Below, piece after piece: positions 11,360-24,200 of a stretch of 64,000 nucleotides of DNA. The stretch covers positions 16,212,995 through 16,276,994 of the forward strand of contig CP141142.1 in NCBI GenBank assembly GCA_035235625.1, written 5' to 3'. Source of the DNA: Saururus chinensis (lineage: Eukaryota > Streptophyta > Magnoliopsida > Piperales > Saururaceae). The position numbers and the translations under genes are program-made. Each line of letters opens with the position of its first letter. The first letter of the stretch is position 1. The notes under the pieces were generated by a model. The model made no database searches. It was given only the letters and a program-made list of their open reading frames with translations, and was not told where the DNA came from.

Positions 11360-11798
11360 TACTATTTTAAGATAAATAAATAAGGATGACAGGAAAAAGA
11401 GGAAGCTGAAATCTATCACTAGTGAAGAGTTTCGGTTGCCAACTTTCAACAAATTCAATGTAGATGATGCTGCCAGGGAGAATCCTTAGTTGCTTATCAG
11501 AAAAAGAAAAAGAAAAATCCGCAATTTGCCAATGATGTTGTAATAATTATAGGTGGACAAGGTGATGGGCGGCAATTAGAGTTTTTATTTAATTATTTGA
11601 GAGATGGTGCTATTGAGATCTGTTACAAAAAACCATGGTGTTGGGTGCCTTTAAAAAACAGGTTGGAGAATATGGATTCGCCAATGAAAAAAAAAATGGC
11701 ATCAAGAAGACTTTGTTGCACAATTTCGAATTTAGGGCTCTCTAACGCTTCAACTTAAAAAAACTTTTTAACTTAATGGAGCCCAAAAGTAATGCTAT
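11360..11798. other. Intergenic spacer
   Basis: No recognisable gene or repeat between the Stowaway-like MITE and the hAT-like element. Confidence 0.35.
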
Positions 11799-12826
11799 TA
11801 GGGGTATTAACAAGCTAAGTTAAATTTTGGGTTTGCTAGGCTTGAGCTCGAACTTTTCAAGCTCAATTTGAACAGTTCGAAGCTCGAACAAGCTCAAAAG
11901 TTCTAACTCAAATTTAGCTTAAACTATAAATATGAAGCTCGGCTCAAATTCAAACTTCAATATGTGAATGTCAAGGCTTAAACATGACTCGAACAAAAAA
12001 AGGTAAAAAATTTACTATCTAAAGTATATAAAGTATCTCACATAATAACATAATTTTAGTATTAAATAATAATAAATATCCTTCTACAAGTATTACTATT
12101 GCACCTTGAACAGCTGAGTATAGTCACTAGTTAAGAAGAAAAATATAACGATAAACAAAATTAGTTACATATACTCCAAAAAAGAGCATTACCATTTTCC
12201 TTACTTTATTTATGTATAAATCACAAAAATATACAAAAAATTAGAAACCCAATTAAAGACTGGTATGCCTTAAAAATTTTCAAAGTACATGCACAAAGAA
12301 AAACAATAAAGTAAGGTAAATAGAATAAAGATGATAATAATTTCTTAAGTAAGGATGTTCCATAATAAAACTAAGGGCGGATGAGTAGTTAATTGCGCTA
12401 GTTAATTGTGCTGCAGTGATTGTATAGCCTAATTGTGTCCCTTTTTTTATAAATATTCATTTTCGGTGAAGACTAGGAATTATGGTGTTCTGATATCTTC
12501 TCAGTCCTTAGTTTTTATTTAAACTTTAGAAAAGTTCTTGAGAATCTTAGTGTGATATCACACTTAAATTAATATTATATGTGTTTATATACTTTAATTA
12601 ATTATATTTTTATGATATATATGAATTTCAAAACATATCATGTGTAGTATATGTATGTATACACTCCCTTCGTCCCAAATTAATAGTTCTTTTTGGTTTT
12701 TACTTTTAAAAAGTATATATCATATAAAAATTATATATCCACTACAATTTAATGAATATATATAATATATTATACAAATATGGTGCATAATAGTGGTACA
12801 TATGTGTAATTATATGCCTTATATAT

Positions 12827-12873
<47 letters not shown>

Positions 12874-13043
12874 TAATAATTATATCTATACAATATATTC
12901 ATATACATGTATTGTTTATGTTATATATATTATTTTTATACAATTCCAAAATTATATTCATATTCTAGTTAGATCCAAGTTCGAGTTTATTCAAGTTAAG
13001 CCGAGCCAAGTTGAACGTTAAGCTCAACTCGTTAACACCCCTA
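11799..13043. mobile_element. hAT-like non-autonomous element, ~1.2 kb
   Basis: The left end taggggtattaacaagc and right end gttaacacccct are inverted. The subterminal regions are rich in gctcgaac/gagttcgagct words in both orientations, a common layout for plant hAT-like elements. A Stowaway-type end (actcccttcgtcccaaatta) lies inside at about 12662. The expected 8 bp duplication is not evident (aatgctat against ttgatgga), which lowers confidence. Confidence 0.45.
12831..12870. repeat. (TA)n microsatellite
   Basis: About 20 tandem TA dinucleotides inside the hAT-like element. Confidence 0.95.
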
Positions 13044-13507
13044 TTGATGGAATTTATCTTATGACAAAGAGGGATGATCAGCAAAACTAAGAACCTAAAT
13101 AAGAACTAGGGTGGATAGCCCATGCTCTAGTGCAATATGCTGCAATTTCGTGTGGTCGTCTGATCAACTCATGACCTTGTAAACTTAGTGGTTGTTTGGG
13201 TGTTGGATTGTTTTAGAAGAGGAAGTGGAATTTTTTTGAATTAATTTCAAAAATTCACCGCCCAATGAGAATTAATGTTAGTAATGAAAGTTTTTAAAAT
13301 AAATTCAAATCGCATCAAACTCAATTTTAAAACTTTAAACTAATATCTCTCTCTCTCAAAACTCAAATATATACATTTTTTGTACTATTACACTCCTAAA
13401 TTCAAGCTCAATTAAACAAGATCCCACAAGGGTAAGTAATTTTAAAATTTTAAAATAAACTCCACCTACTATGACACATTTTTTTAGGCTCTAATCGATA
13501 TAAAAAA
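13044..13507. other. Spacer before MULE-1
   Basis: Contains a ggttgtttgggtgttggatt stretch that resembles one end of a Tourist or hAT MITE, but no partner end. No gene. Confidence 0.35.
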
Positions 13508-13610
13508 GAGAAAATTCTCACCAAAACCCCAAAATACCTATAATTTCCCATTAGGTCCTATTTGAAAATTAAATCCTTCATTTAAATTTTTGGTTTTTAC
13601 TTATTCTTAA
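13508..13610 (+). repeat. MULE-1 left TIR
   Basis: The same sequence begins MULE-2 at 20275 and is inverted at 20030-20127. The shared core is tttcccattaggtcc. Confidence 0.75.
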
Positions 13611-13689
13611 AAAGCCCTAATCCCACTAATTGACCTTTATTACACCTAAAATACCCCTCTTCTTATCATCCTTATGCCCACACTTTTAT

Positions 13690-13930
13690 AACGGCTCCTC
13701 CCACCACTGGGCACCTCTTCCACCAGCGTCTCCTCCCACCACTAGGCACCTCTTTCACTGGCGTCTCCTCCCACCACTAGTCACCTCTTCCACCGGCGTC
13801 TCCTCCCACCACTGGGCACCTCTTCCACCGGCGTCTCCTCCCACCACCGGGCACCTCTTCCACTAGCGTCTCCTCCCTCCTCTTCTCCTGCATTCTCAAC
13901 GGGCACTTCTTCCACTGGCGTCTCCTCCCT
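13690..13930. repeat. 35 bp tandem repeat
   Basis: Five to six copies of a 35 bp CT-rich unit (gcgtctcctcccaccactgg, then gcacctcttccaccg), decaying at the right. The period is not a multiple of three, so it is not a conserved peptide repeat. The Pro/His-rich and Glu-rich frames on the two strands are artefacts. It may be the 5' region of the MULE transcript. Confidence 0.8.
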
Positions 13931-15229
13931 CCTCTTTTCTTGCATTCTCCTCAACTGTGTAAATGATTTCATTCGCTGGAGCTTATTCCCCCATCTACAC
14001 ATTTTCCGCCTCCCTCTTTTTCTTCCAATCTCAAGCTTGAAACCTCTCCAAAACCCTCTCCAAAACCCTTTGTCAGACATCATATGCTTTTTGGCACTTC
14101 GTACGATGGAGTTTTTGGTGAGCATCTCATGTCCCTTGAGTTTGATCTATAAATTCAATTTTTCTCAAATTTGTTGTTGTTTTGTCTCATTGATTTGGTT
14201 TGGACCTGTGAATAGAAAAGGGATGAGGAAAGAGGCCCTAGTGAACCATCATAATAAGTGAACAAGTGTAAGCTTCACTGCCTGACAGTATGGAGTACTG
14301 ACAAATTTGTTTTCTATTTGTTTTCTCCAATTGGTGATACAGATTCTTTTTTCTCTACGTGCAATCGATTGACAAATTTTATGCTGATTGCCTAATCTAA
14401 CATCACTCCATGATAAGGAAGAAATTTTTTCTTGAGGTGATGGTTATAGGAGCAAAACTGGTCAAATCAATAACAAAGCTGACTAGAACTATTAATTATT
14501 TGCTACACAAAAGCAAGAGGTGTTAAGATTCATGTTGTAGATATTTTATGTGTAACTCCTTCAAGGTTATACTAAACCAGTGACCTTATTTTTTATTATT
14601 GCTTAATAATAAGATTATTTACTTATTTTTTTAAAAGAAAGATCTTTTTTTTTCTAGCAATCCTAGTTGTTGAATCTCAATATTTGTTAGGTCATTTGTT
14701 TTCTAGCATTGTTTAGATCTAGATCTGTGCTTGGTGTTGGGTGTCATGCATTAATTAGATGTTGGTTATTGAAATTAATTTTTTGTTGATATTTCTATAT
14801 ATATTCCAAACTTCTATGTTTCAAGGACTCACTAAGATACATCTTATTGTGCATAGTACATACGAGGGAATGTGAAGAATTAGGAGGTTCCTTGGGGCAA
14901 CTACACTAAAAATATTCTTCCGATTTGAGAGCTAGTTGGAAAATTAAGTTAGAATCTTCCAATGTTATTTGAAAATTGAGGGATAGTCCTTAGCATGCCA
15001 CTTTGTGAGTTTTCTAGCCAATATTATAGAGTTTTCTTCTCTTTTATATATTACTTTCTTGTAATCCATCATTATATTCCTTTGTAATGGCATTGGCCAT
15101 TTGTGTTGTTCACCCTATGTTTTTCTTTGAGAATTGCTTGTTAAGGTAGATTAATATTCTTTAAACAAAGGAAGAACAGTCAATTCATATTCTATTGAAG
15201 GCAGAAATCACATATAAATAACAATCAAT
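13931..15229. other. MULE-1 5' internal region
   Basis: Between the 35 bp repeat and the transposase. It probably contains promoter, leader and intron sequence. No recognisable coding domain. Confidence 0.35.
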
Positions 15230-15480
15230 TTACACTATAATTACATTCACATAACAGTAAATATATACTGTATTGTTTACATCTACCACATAACATAATA
15301 GTAAATATATACTTTGTTCACATATATGGAACAACGAAATTATACTTTAATTTCATATATAGAAAAATAAATTTATATTCTATTCACATATATGGAATAA
15401 TAAATTTATACTCTGTACACATATATGAAATAAAAAATTTATACTCTAACCACATATATGGAAAAAAATTATACTTTATT
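15230..15480. repeat. MULE satellite: taaatttatactctg...catatatgga units
   Basis: About seven copies of a roughly 34 bp unit, ataaatttatactctgt followed by (t/a)cacatatatggaa. Related arrays recur in MULE-2 at 21060-21190, 22030-22340 and 24895-25490. Confidence 0.75.
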
Positions 15481-15805
15481 AATAAAATTGTTTAGATTAA
15501 TATTCCTAAGTTTAGCAAAACCTACACTTACATTATACTTGAAATTGTTGGAAAAATGTACTATTTTATTATAATTATGATTATGATGCAGAATTCATAA
15601 GTTTCATACTTTGTTTATTACATAGTATAATTTTACTATTCTCATCAATTGGAATCATTATTTATTGTCTGTCATTGAATTGATTTTTTCCCTTGTTACC
15701 AATTTTTGTGATTTATTATGAATCAAAATCGTATAGTTGTTCTCCATATTATTATAAATATTTCTTTTTTATTATAATGATTAACATTTCATTATATATA
15801 GGTTA

Positions 15806-18157
15806 ATGGATTCATTTATTCTTTTAATATGCAAATACATTACTAATACTATTGTTATTCGGGTTGATATCAAGAACACACACAAGGGCTTGATTTCTAT
15901 GATTTGTGAACGATGGAGCAACTTGAATGCTGAGAATGTGAGGTTGCCTTACTCTTTATTTGGCCATACATGTTGTAATGTTCACAATGATGTTGACATG
16001 GAAAATTTATTCTTACTTGCTTCCAATCTTGGAGTTAAGACTATTGATGTTTCTGATACGAATATTTCAATTTCTAGTGATGTGTCCATTGGTTGCCAAC
16101 CCAGTTTTAGTAATCATTTGTCAAGTAGCAATATCCAGAGTATTGATGGCAGTGTGTTGTGTTTGATGAGATGACTAACTTTGCTCGTCCTTCCTCCACA
16201 CATGAAGATTCAATGCTTATGACTAAAAATTGGTCCAATGAAATATGTCATGTTGGGCAAAAGTTTGTTGGAGAAGTCCAAGAGTTCAGGCATAAATTGT
16301 GTCACTATGCTATTCAAGTTGGCTTCCAGTTTAAGTATGTAAAAAATGATGCAAATAGAGTGACTACAGAATGTAAATTCAAAGAATCCACTGGATGTGA
16401 ATGGCAAGTTCATGGAAGGAAAGATAATTGGAATAATTTTTTCTATATTCTTAATCTAAATACTATTCATACATGTGGTTTTGTTGTACGAACAAAGAAG
16501 AACTCGAGGATGACAGCTAAGATTGTTTCTAATGAGTTGTTGAGCCAAGTTGTGAACAAGCCCCTTACTCGCCCAATTGATGTGGTGCATGAATTCAACA
16601 CTAATTATGGTGTTGATGTTTCATATAAAGTTGCTTGGAAGAGTGTACAAAAGGCTCAAAATCAAGTCTATGGTGATCATTCAACATCTTACAATGATCT
16701 TCATTGGTATGCCGGGGCTATTTTAAGTGCTAACCCTGGTAGTCATGTAGTATTAGATATTAATGATTTGAATCTACATTTTAGAAGGGTATTTGTGTCC
16801 TTTTCTGCATGCATTTATGGATTTGAGTATTGTCGCCCAGTTTTATTCTTGGATGGTACTCATTTGAATGGTCATTATAAAGGACATTTGTTGGCTGCTA
16901 CGGGTAAAAATGGTAACCAAGGTAAAAAAAAATTCTCTTATTCTAGAGAGTTTGTTTATATATTTTTCATTCTATATGTTATTTGTTATTAGCATATTTC
17001 TCAATATACTTTGCTTTAATTGTTATTTTTTATTTTTTTACTATAGAGTATAATTTTATTCTTTTCTAAAGTAGATCATTTTTTTCATGCTCTTGATGTT
17101 ATATTTTTTGTCTATTTTATTAGGCATTTTTCCACTAGCGTATGCTATTGTTGATTTTGAGAATTTAGATAATTGGAGATGGTTTCTTGAAGAATTGAAG
17201 AAAATATTAAATCCTTCTCGTCAGCTAACTATTGTTTCAAATCGAAACAAGGGACTTGTTGAAGGAATGACACAAGTGTTCCCTTATTTTCCACATGTCT
17301 ATTGCTTATATCACTTGAGAACAAATTTGAGAAATTGTTTGAGAGGAAGGAGCAAACATGTTCGTAACAAAATGGATTTTATGCTAATAGAGTGTGAAAA
17401 TGCAACAACACTAACATTGTTTCACAAGAAATTGGAGGAGCTAAAAATAGAGGGTGGTCAACAAGTTATTAGTTTCTTTGAAAATCTTCCTAATGAAAAT
17501 TGGACAAATGCTTACTTAAAGGGTAAGCATTATGGTGATTTGTCTTCAAATGTTGCAGAAAGCTTCAATTCATTGATCAATTATGAAAGACACTTACCAA
17601 TTATGAAGATGATTGATTCTATACAGGTCAAAATTATGAATATGATGATGGTGCGTAGTAATCAGGCAAGCAGTTAGACAAGTGTTCTTTGTCCAATAAT
17701 GGAGAAAAAATTGTTTGATAATATCAATACTTGCATCACTTGGGTGGTGGTTGGTTCTAATCCAAATGTGTATGAAGTTATATCAACCTCATCTGTATAT
17801 ATGAATATTGAAACTCATGAGTGCTCCTATTTTCGTTGGCAGATAAATAGTTTTCCATGCTCACATGCAATTGCTGCGCTAATGAAGAGTGGAAAAGATC
17901 CTCGTTCTTATTGTGATGAGTACTTTACAAAAGAGTTTTTTGAAAACTCTTACTCTCAGCCGATCAATTCTATTCCTACCTTTGAAAAGCCAGATGAAGA
18001 AAATTTAGTATTGCCACCATTAACAAAAAGGCAACATGGGAGGCCCAAGAAGAAGAGGATTCCTTCTCTTGGTGAGAAAATAAAAAGAAAAATTAAATGT
18101 GGTCGATGTGGACAACTTGGTCACCACAACAAAAAATCATGTAAAGAGGCTTTGTAG
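15806..18157 (+). pseudogene. MuDR-family transposase, broken by a frameshift and a stop codon
   Basis: Mutator transposases cut and paste DNA with a DDE catalytic triad. Exon blocks: 15806 to about 16155 (N-terminal region), about 16159-16921, and 17124-18157. The intron 16922-17123 (GT...AG) joins in the middle of a Gly codon between the stretches ATGKNGNQ and IFPLAYAIVDF, a junction expected for this family. The catalytic candidates are all present: Asp at 16852-16854 (LFLDGTHL), Asp at 17153-17155 (AIVDFENLDNW) and Glu at 17558-17560 (NVAESFNS). A SWIM-type zinc finger follows (HECSYFRWQ...FPCSHA), although one Cys of the usual CxC appears to be Tyr. The C terminus has a CCHC knuckle (CGRCGQLGHHNKKSC). 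Damage: a reading-frame change at about 16150-16160, probably from a GT slippage, and an in-frame TAG at 17675-17677 between zones that otherwise continue in the same frame. The element is therefore probably non-autonomous, though recently active by sequence quality. Confidence 0.85.
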
Positions 18158-20029
18158 TCCCTCATATATAAATGTTTTTTTATTATTTTTGTTTTAGGAA
18201 TATAAAATTTTCAATTTTTATATGCAAATCATAATTTCATATTCAAAAGGCATTGCTTAGTTGACATTTAATTTCCCTTCCTGTACTAAACCATTAATTT
18301 AGTGTTATAGTAAATTTATACTATGTCAGGATCACAGTATAAATCTATTGTAATTCACTTTACGATTTTATAATGAAAAGTCATGTACTACAGTAAATTT
18401 ATACTTTGTTCTGATTTCATATTAAAAGGTCATACCTTATAGTAAATTCATACTGCTATAAATTCTTTTTATATTGAAAAGTCATGTACTAGAGTAAATT
18501 TATACTCTGTTCTGATTTCATATTAAAAGGTCATGCCTTACAATAAATTCATACTGCTATAAATTCTTTTTATATTGAAAAGTCATGTACTAGAGTAAAT
18601 TTATACTCTGTTCTGATTTCATATTAAAAGGTCATGCCTTAGAGTCATTTACCACAGTAAATTTATACTCTGTTAGAATCATAGTACAAATGTACTATAA
18701 TTCACACAATTATAATTTCATCATGAAGTTAGGTATTACAAAAAATTATGTAAAGGCCAAGTTTATAGTAATCCCTAAGCCAATTTTTATTTTTATGGGT
18801 ATACCCTAAAACCAACAGTCATGATTATTTTGACAAACGATATGGTATTGGCAACCTAACATATATAGCATATGGTTTTTTTTTGTTGATATGGAGTCAC
18901 AAGCTACCAAGGCACATGAGGATATGATTCTTTTGGTTGTGACACGCCATGCAAATTGCCTCCATGCCTTAACATATCATAATGCTAAAAATTTGTCAAT
19001 CCTTTAATCAAATTACTAGCATAAGAGACTCAGCCTTATTTAAAACTCACCACATATTTTAGGTTGTCCAAACCTGTTATTCCTTGGACTCTTTGAAACT
19101 CTTCAAGAAAAAGAAATGTTACCCAACACCATGTACTTCAGTCACACTTTTATGGCAAACATTTCATTCACATTTATTTGGAAGGAAATGTTTTTTCACT
19201 TTACCTTTCTTTATTTTTTCAAAAGGACATTCACTTGTATCAATGTTGCATCAACCAATCTTCATATAATGTATCAAAAAAAAATATTTAGAAAAAAATG
19301 TAAATTAAAGAAAGGATAATGCTTTGAATAGGTTTTCGAATAAAATGGTTCCTAATGGGCTGATAGCCCCCATATGTGTTAGCAAATGGTTCCTATATGT
19401 GTTAGCAAATGGTTGCTATAACAATTTCATCATGAAGTCATTTGTTACAAAATACATTTTACAACACAAAATCAGTTTTCACACCAAGTTGGCTTCTGCA
19501 CTTGAATCATTCCCCTATGTGATTCACCACAAGAAGCTTCTGGATAGTCATCTAAGTTGCTCCTACATATACAAATGTCACACTTAGGCACAAGACATGG
19601 CAGTCATCTCAAGGAAGAAAAATGCTTTAATTCTATAATCAACATCACATTGCTATGACTGACATAAATACAAACATATTTTTATTGTCCATGCACAAGC
19701 ATCTGATTCCCACATACTGACTCATATGTTGCTTCCTTCCAGGAAGCCTAGAAAGGTTGAAACGTATCCAGAATGACAAATAATTTATTCTCTAATCAAT
19801 TTGATGTTAGTAGGTACTAAATGAATTATTGAATAAGCTTCTTCTAAAAAAGAAAACTAGCGTATTAGCAAATTAGAAAAGAAAAAATTTGAGAAGATGA
19901 AAGTGAGGATTAATTAATTTGTAGTTCTAAAAAGTTGAAAATTATCCAGGGATTAAGAAAATCAAGTGCAACCAAAATATTGTTAGGGCCTATTTCCTAT
20001 ATACTAAACACACAAGAACAACTGCCCTT
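18158..20029. other. MULE-1 3' internal region
   Basis: Contains a roughly 101 bp tandem repeat at 18375-18680. The rest, up to the right TIR, has short open frames without recognisable domains. Confidence 0.4.
18375..18680. repeat. ~101 bp tandem repeat, three copies
   Basis: Units start with gaaaagtcatgtacta at about 18375, 18477 and 18578 and include the MULE satellite word taaatttatactctg. Confidence 0.8.
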
Positions 20030-20059
20030 GACATTCACTACAATATAATAAAAACCAAA

Positions 20060-20490
20060 AATTTAAAATTAAGAATTTAATTTTCAAAGATGACCTAATG
20101 GGAAATCATAGGTCTTTTGGGGTTCTGTAATTATAGTATAAATTGATTGTGATTTATATATGATCTCTGCCTTTAATAGAGTATAAATTGACTATTATGA
20201 TGATATATTTACCTTTTCTTTTGACTAAGCTTAATATAAACTACGCATGTAAATCTCTTGATAACTAAAATTTAGAGAAAATTCTCACCAGAACCCCAAA
20301 AGACCTATGATTTCCCATTAGGTCCTCTTTGAAAATTAAATTCTTAATTTTAACATCAAGAGATTTACATGCATAGTTTATATTAAGCTTAGTCAAAAGA
20401 AAAGGTAAATATATCATCATAATAGTCAATTTATACTCTATTGAAGGCAGAGATCATATATAAATCACAATCAATTTATACTATAATTAC
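20060..20490. repeat. Interleaved inverted repeats at the MULE-1/MULE-2 junction
   Basis: Block A (20060-20127) is the reverse complement of A' (20289-20355), and block B (20128 to about 20263) is the reverse complement of B' (about 20354-20490). The order is A, B, A', B', not the nested order of a simple hairpin. A and A' are MULE TIR sequence; B and B' are internal satellite-bearing sequence. The joint suggests rearrangement between the ends of two related elements. Confidence 0.75.
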
Positions 20491-20673
20491 AGAACAGTAA
20501 AAATATACTATGTTATTTACATCCACCACAGAACAAAACAATAAATATATACTCTTTTGTTTACATCCACCGCAGAACAGAACGATAAAGTTAGTGCTCC
20601 AACATTGTTCTGTGTTCATCAAATTCAGATAAGTGCACCAGTTTATCCTCCATAAGCCTCCTTATGTCAATTC

Positions 20674-20901
20674 CTACTCTTTCCAACCTATAATTCTAGT
20701 GTTCTCCCTGTCTCGCTTGAATGTAAGATACAAGGGGCTATAAAACATGCAATACAAACCAAATGGAACTGCCATCATGGATAAAAGCCCTCTTGAGAGG
20801 GCCAAAGCTTCAGGCACTGAATCATACATCAATTTCACAGCCTTTGAATCATAGCCATAGATCATAGTCTGGTGCTTTGCTGGGACCACCTCTGCAAACA
20901 T
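20674..20901 (-). pseudogene. Captured fragment of a spinster-like MFS transporter gene
   Basis: The minus strand reads MFAEVVPAKHQTMIYGYDSK and then SVPEALALSRGLLSMMAVPF. This resembles the C-terminal part of plant major facilitator transporters of the At4g36790/spinster-like group, from memory of the family. In that family a long segment lies between TMIY and GYDSK. Here the two are fused, so an internal piece is missing. It has no upstream or downstream exons, lies inside a MULE and shares the MULE strand of transcription. A gene fragment acquired by the element (Pack-MULE behaviour) is the simplest reading. Confidence 0.65.
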
Positions 20902-21059
20902 GGGATTATTTGCACAAATACCACACTAACTAATAGTGAGGCCCATAAGGAAGAGCATGGTGGAAAAAATTGACCAGTTATTTACTTATTTAGGGATCAC
21001 AGTAAGGAGAAACCATGAAAAGGGAATGCCCATGAATGCACTAAACTGAGCACCACAGA

Positions 21060-21190
21060 ACAAAACAGTAGATATATACTCTGCTCACATATATACTTTA
21101 ATTTCATATATAGAAAAACAAATTTATACTCTAACCTCATATATGGAACAACAAAATTATACTTTAATTTCATATATAAACAAACATAGA
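21060..21190. repeat. MULE satellite array
   Basis: Three to four degenerate copies of the aatttatactctgntcacatatatgga unit. Confidence 0.65.
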
Positions 21191-21239
21191 TGTTCATAAA
21201 AAAGAGATGTCACTGCATTTACCTTTTCTTTTTCCTGTA

Positions 21240-24200
21240 AGGTCTTCTCTTCCTATTGATCATCATTCAAGAACATATGGATAATTTGGGCTCTAAATTT
21301 TTCAATTGATCCATCTTCTAAATTTTCCTTTACCTTATGTCTTTTGACTATTTCATATATATAGTAGCACATGAAGATGCCACTATCATCTCTGCAAATA
21401 GTAAGTTAATATTAGACCCCATATAATTTCTTTGCTATTAACATGTGTTTCTTCAATTTCTTTTCAAAACTTATGATTTTTTTGACTTTTTTGCAATATT
21501 TTTTACTTCAATGAACTCTCCCATCAAGTCTTGCATTGAAATGCCTAATTCAACTCTTCTTTTCATCTTCTCTTTTGAATATTCAACCAATTCATTTTTC
21601 TGTAAAAAAAATCACATGTTAGAGAATAAAGGTATAATTTTACTTAATACACACAATACATAATTATTATTGTAAGTAAACTAGAATTTATTCTTGCAAT
21701 AGAAGGAAATTTACCAACTTCATGGCATCTTTCTCATATTGGTCAAGTGAAAGTCTTTTTGATTTACACGAATTGTAGTGCTTCTATTCTCCTGTCTCAT
21801 CATCACTTAACATAAAGTGTCAATGATATGGTCCATGTCCATTATCCTTTAAATTTGATGCAATTGGAAAATTTTGATATCTTATTTTCTCACATTTATC
21901 TAAATATGGGTCAGAGATAAACTTTCTCATTTTCTCTTTGTTCCTATTTTCCAAATATCTCTATTTTAATAAGAACTCATTAGTCAACTATTCAAGCTAT
22001 ATCATGTCTAATAATGTATAAAAAAATAAATTTATATTTTTGGTCACATATATGGAAAAGTAAACTTAATACTTTAATTTCATTTATAGACTAATAATTT
22101 TATACTATGTACACATATGAAATAATAAATTTATACTCTAACCTCATGGAACAACAACATTATACTTTAGTTTCATATATAGAATAATAAATTTATACTC
22201 TGTTCACTTATAAGAATGATAAATTTATACCCTAACCTTATATATGAAACAATAAATTTATACTCTGTATATAAAAATAGAATGGTAAACTTATACTATG
22301 ATTTCATACATAGAATATTAAATTTATACTCTGATGAGGTATATTTTCAACGTACAAGCTAAACTATTCAAAACCATGCTGAAGTAAAGTCATTTGAGAA
22401 AAGCCACAACAATAAATGACTAGACATCTCTATCCATTTTGCAAATATCTATGTTTTATTAAGAACACTGATTGGTGAATTATTTAAACTAAATAACATG
22501 CATTAAAATTGATGACTTGCTAAATGATAAATACTTATAAAGGATAAGGAGTTGTGGAAGAAAAATATTGCAGTTTCTGACCAACTCTTCCCATCTTCTA
22601 CATCTTTCTTCATTTCTTTTACAAGAATTTCCAAAAAGGCATCTATGACCTACTAAAAGATCAAAACAAGTTACTATGTTCATATACATTAAACAAAATA
22701 TTTGAAAACTCAAATACTTAGATTAATGTTCAAAAAAATTTTATCAAGCAAAATTTTCACATCCTCCATTGTGATTTTTGCTTGTCCAGCGCTTTTGGAA
22801 ACCCATATTGAAGATTTGCAACACATTCAAAGTTTGTTTATTAACAAAAGCTTATTTATTAATAATATTAATAAAATCATTCACATCATCTAATATGAGA
22901 GTTTATTTATACTTTGTAATTAAAATTAAAAAAATTGAAATACTTACATTGCCTCTTATTTTTTTTCCAATTCCTTGATTTTTTTCTAGTCATTTTCTGA
23001 AAGATAGGACCACACAATCCCACTATTTCTTTTTGTTTTCTTAGGCTCCTTATTATCAGACCCCTTTGCAAACTTCCTTTTGTAGGTCCTTACTTTCTTC
23101 TCAACCTTTTCATAAACATACACCGAATCATTTTCACCTTGGTTCTTTGTCTTTTGAGCCCTGCATTTGATTCTTGTTATCTTTGATGGCACCTCGGTTG
23201 CTGAATAGATTGAATGTTGGGGTGTCTCATTGGTTGTCATCTCACCCTCATATTTCGAAGTAAATTTTCCTGATTGTGCTTTATCAACCACCAAAGGTAA
23301 AGAAGAAGGGATTGCCTCATGGACTCCCTCCTTACCCTTAGTTTTAGAACTAGTCCATTCTGATTCTACCCTTGCTACTACCATCTCTCCAATTTGTTGA
23401 ATTAGCTCCTCTTTTTCCTTTTCCTTTTCTTCCAAAGCTATTTTAAGTTTCAAAATTTTTTCATCTTTCACTTCAACAACTGCCTTCAACTCATCAACTA
23501 AGTGTTGTTGATTGTTACCTACAACATATATTTACATCAATCCATAAGCAAATTTGTATATGTAAGTAATAGAATAAGAAATTTATATGTTTTGGAAATG
23601 AAGATAATAAAAACAATATTACAGTAAATTTATACTCTGATTTAATACTTAGGCTATCAAACAATAATAATATCATACACAAAACAGTAAATTTATACTC
23701 TGATATTATATACATAATTATACACCTATACCTTGAGATTTTATAGTTCATAATTATATCAACAATAAAATAGTAAATTTATACTATTACCAAAATTCTC
23801 TGCTTGCTCTTGCCCTCCAGATTGAATCAATGGTTCAACCTCCACTTCCTCATTAGTCTTTTCTTCTCTCCCATAAAATGCAAAAAATTCTTTTTCTTCA
23901 TTTGTCTTCTTCAACTGACCATCATTAACCTATATTAAATATCACAATATTTTGTTAATTTTGTAAAAACCAATAATTCAAATTTTTACTATCAATCAAC
24001 AAATATTACCATTTCATCTGTCAAAGCGGTCAATTGGCCAAATGATTTTGAGAGATTTGTCATGCTCCACTTTATTAATCTAGGGACTGACACATTGTGG
24101 TCCCTCATTTAAATAATAGTAGAGTGTTCACATATCCAATACTGTAAAGCAAGCCATATGTTAACAACTAAAAAAGTAAAAATGTATTGAGAAGGATAGA

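Larger units (their letters stand above)
13508..20127 (+). mobile_element. MULE-1: Mutator-like element with decayed transposase
   Basis: The left TIR (about 13508-13610) begins gagaaaattctcacc and continues aaaccccaaaatacc. The right end (about 20030-20127) is its reverse complement over about 95 bp but stops about 20 bases short of the terminus. Inside lie a MuDR-family transposase pseudogene (15806-18157), a 35 bp tandem repeat and arrays built on aatttatactctg. TIR similarity plus the enclosed transposase support the Mutator superfamily. The 9 bp target duplication cannot be tested because the right terminus is truncated. Confidence 0.75.

Noticed and set aside
13630-14125. Pro/His-rich and Glu/Arg-rich frames on opposite strands
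   Set aside because: Produced by a 35 bp repeat whose period is not a multiple of three.
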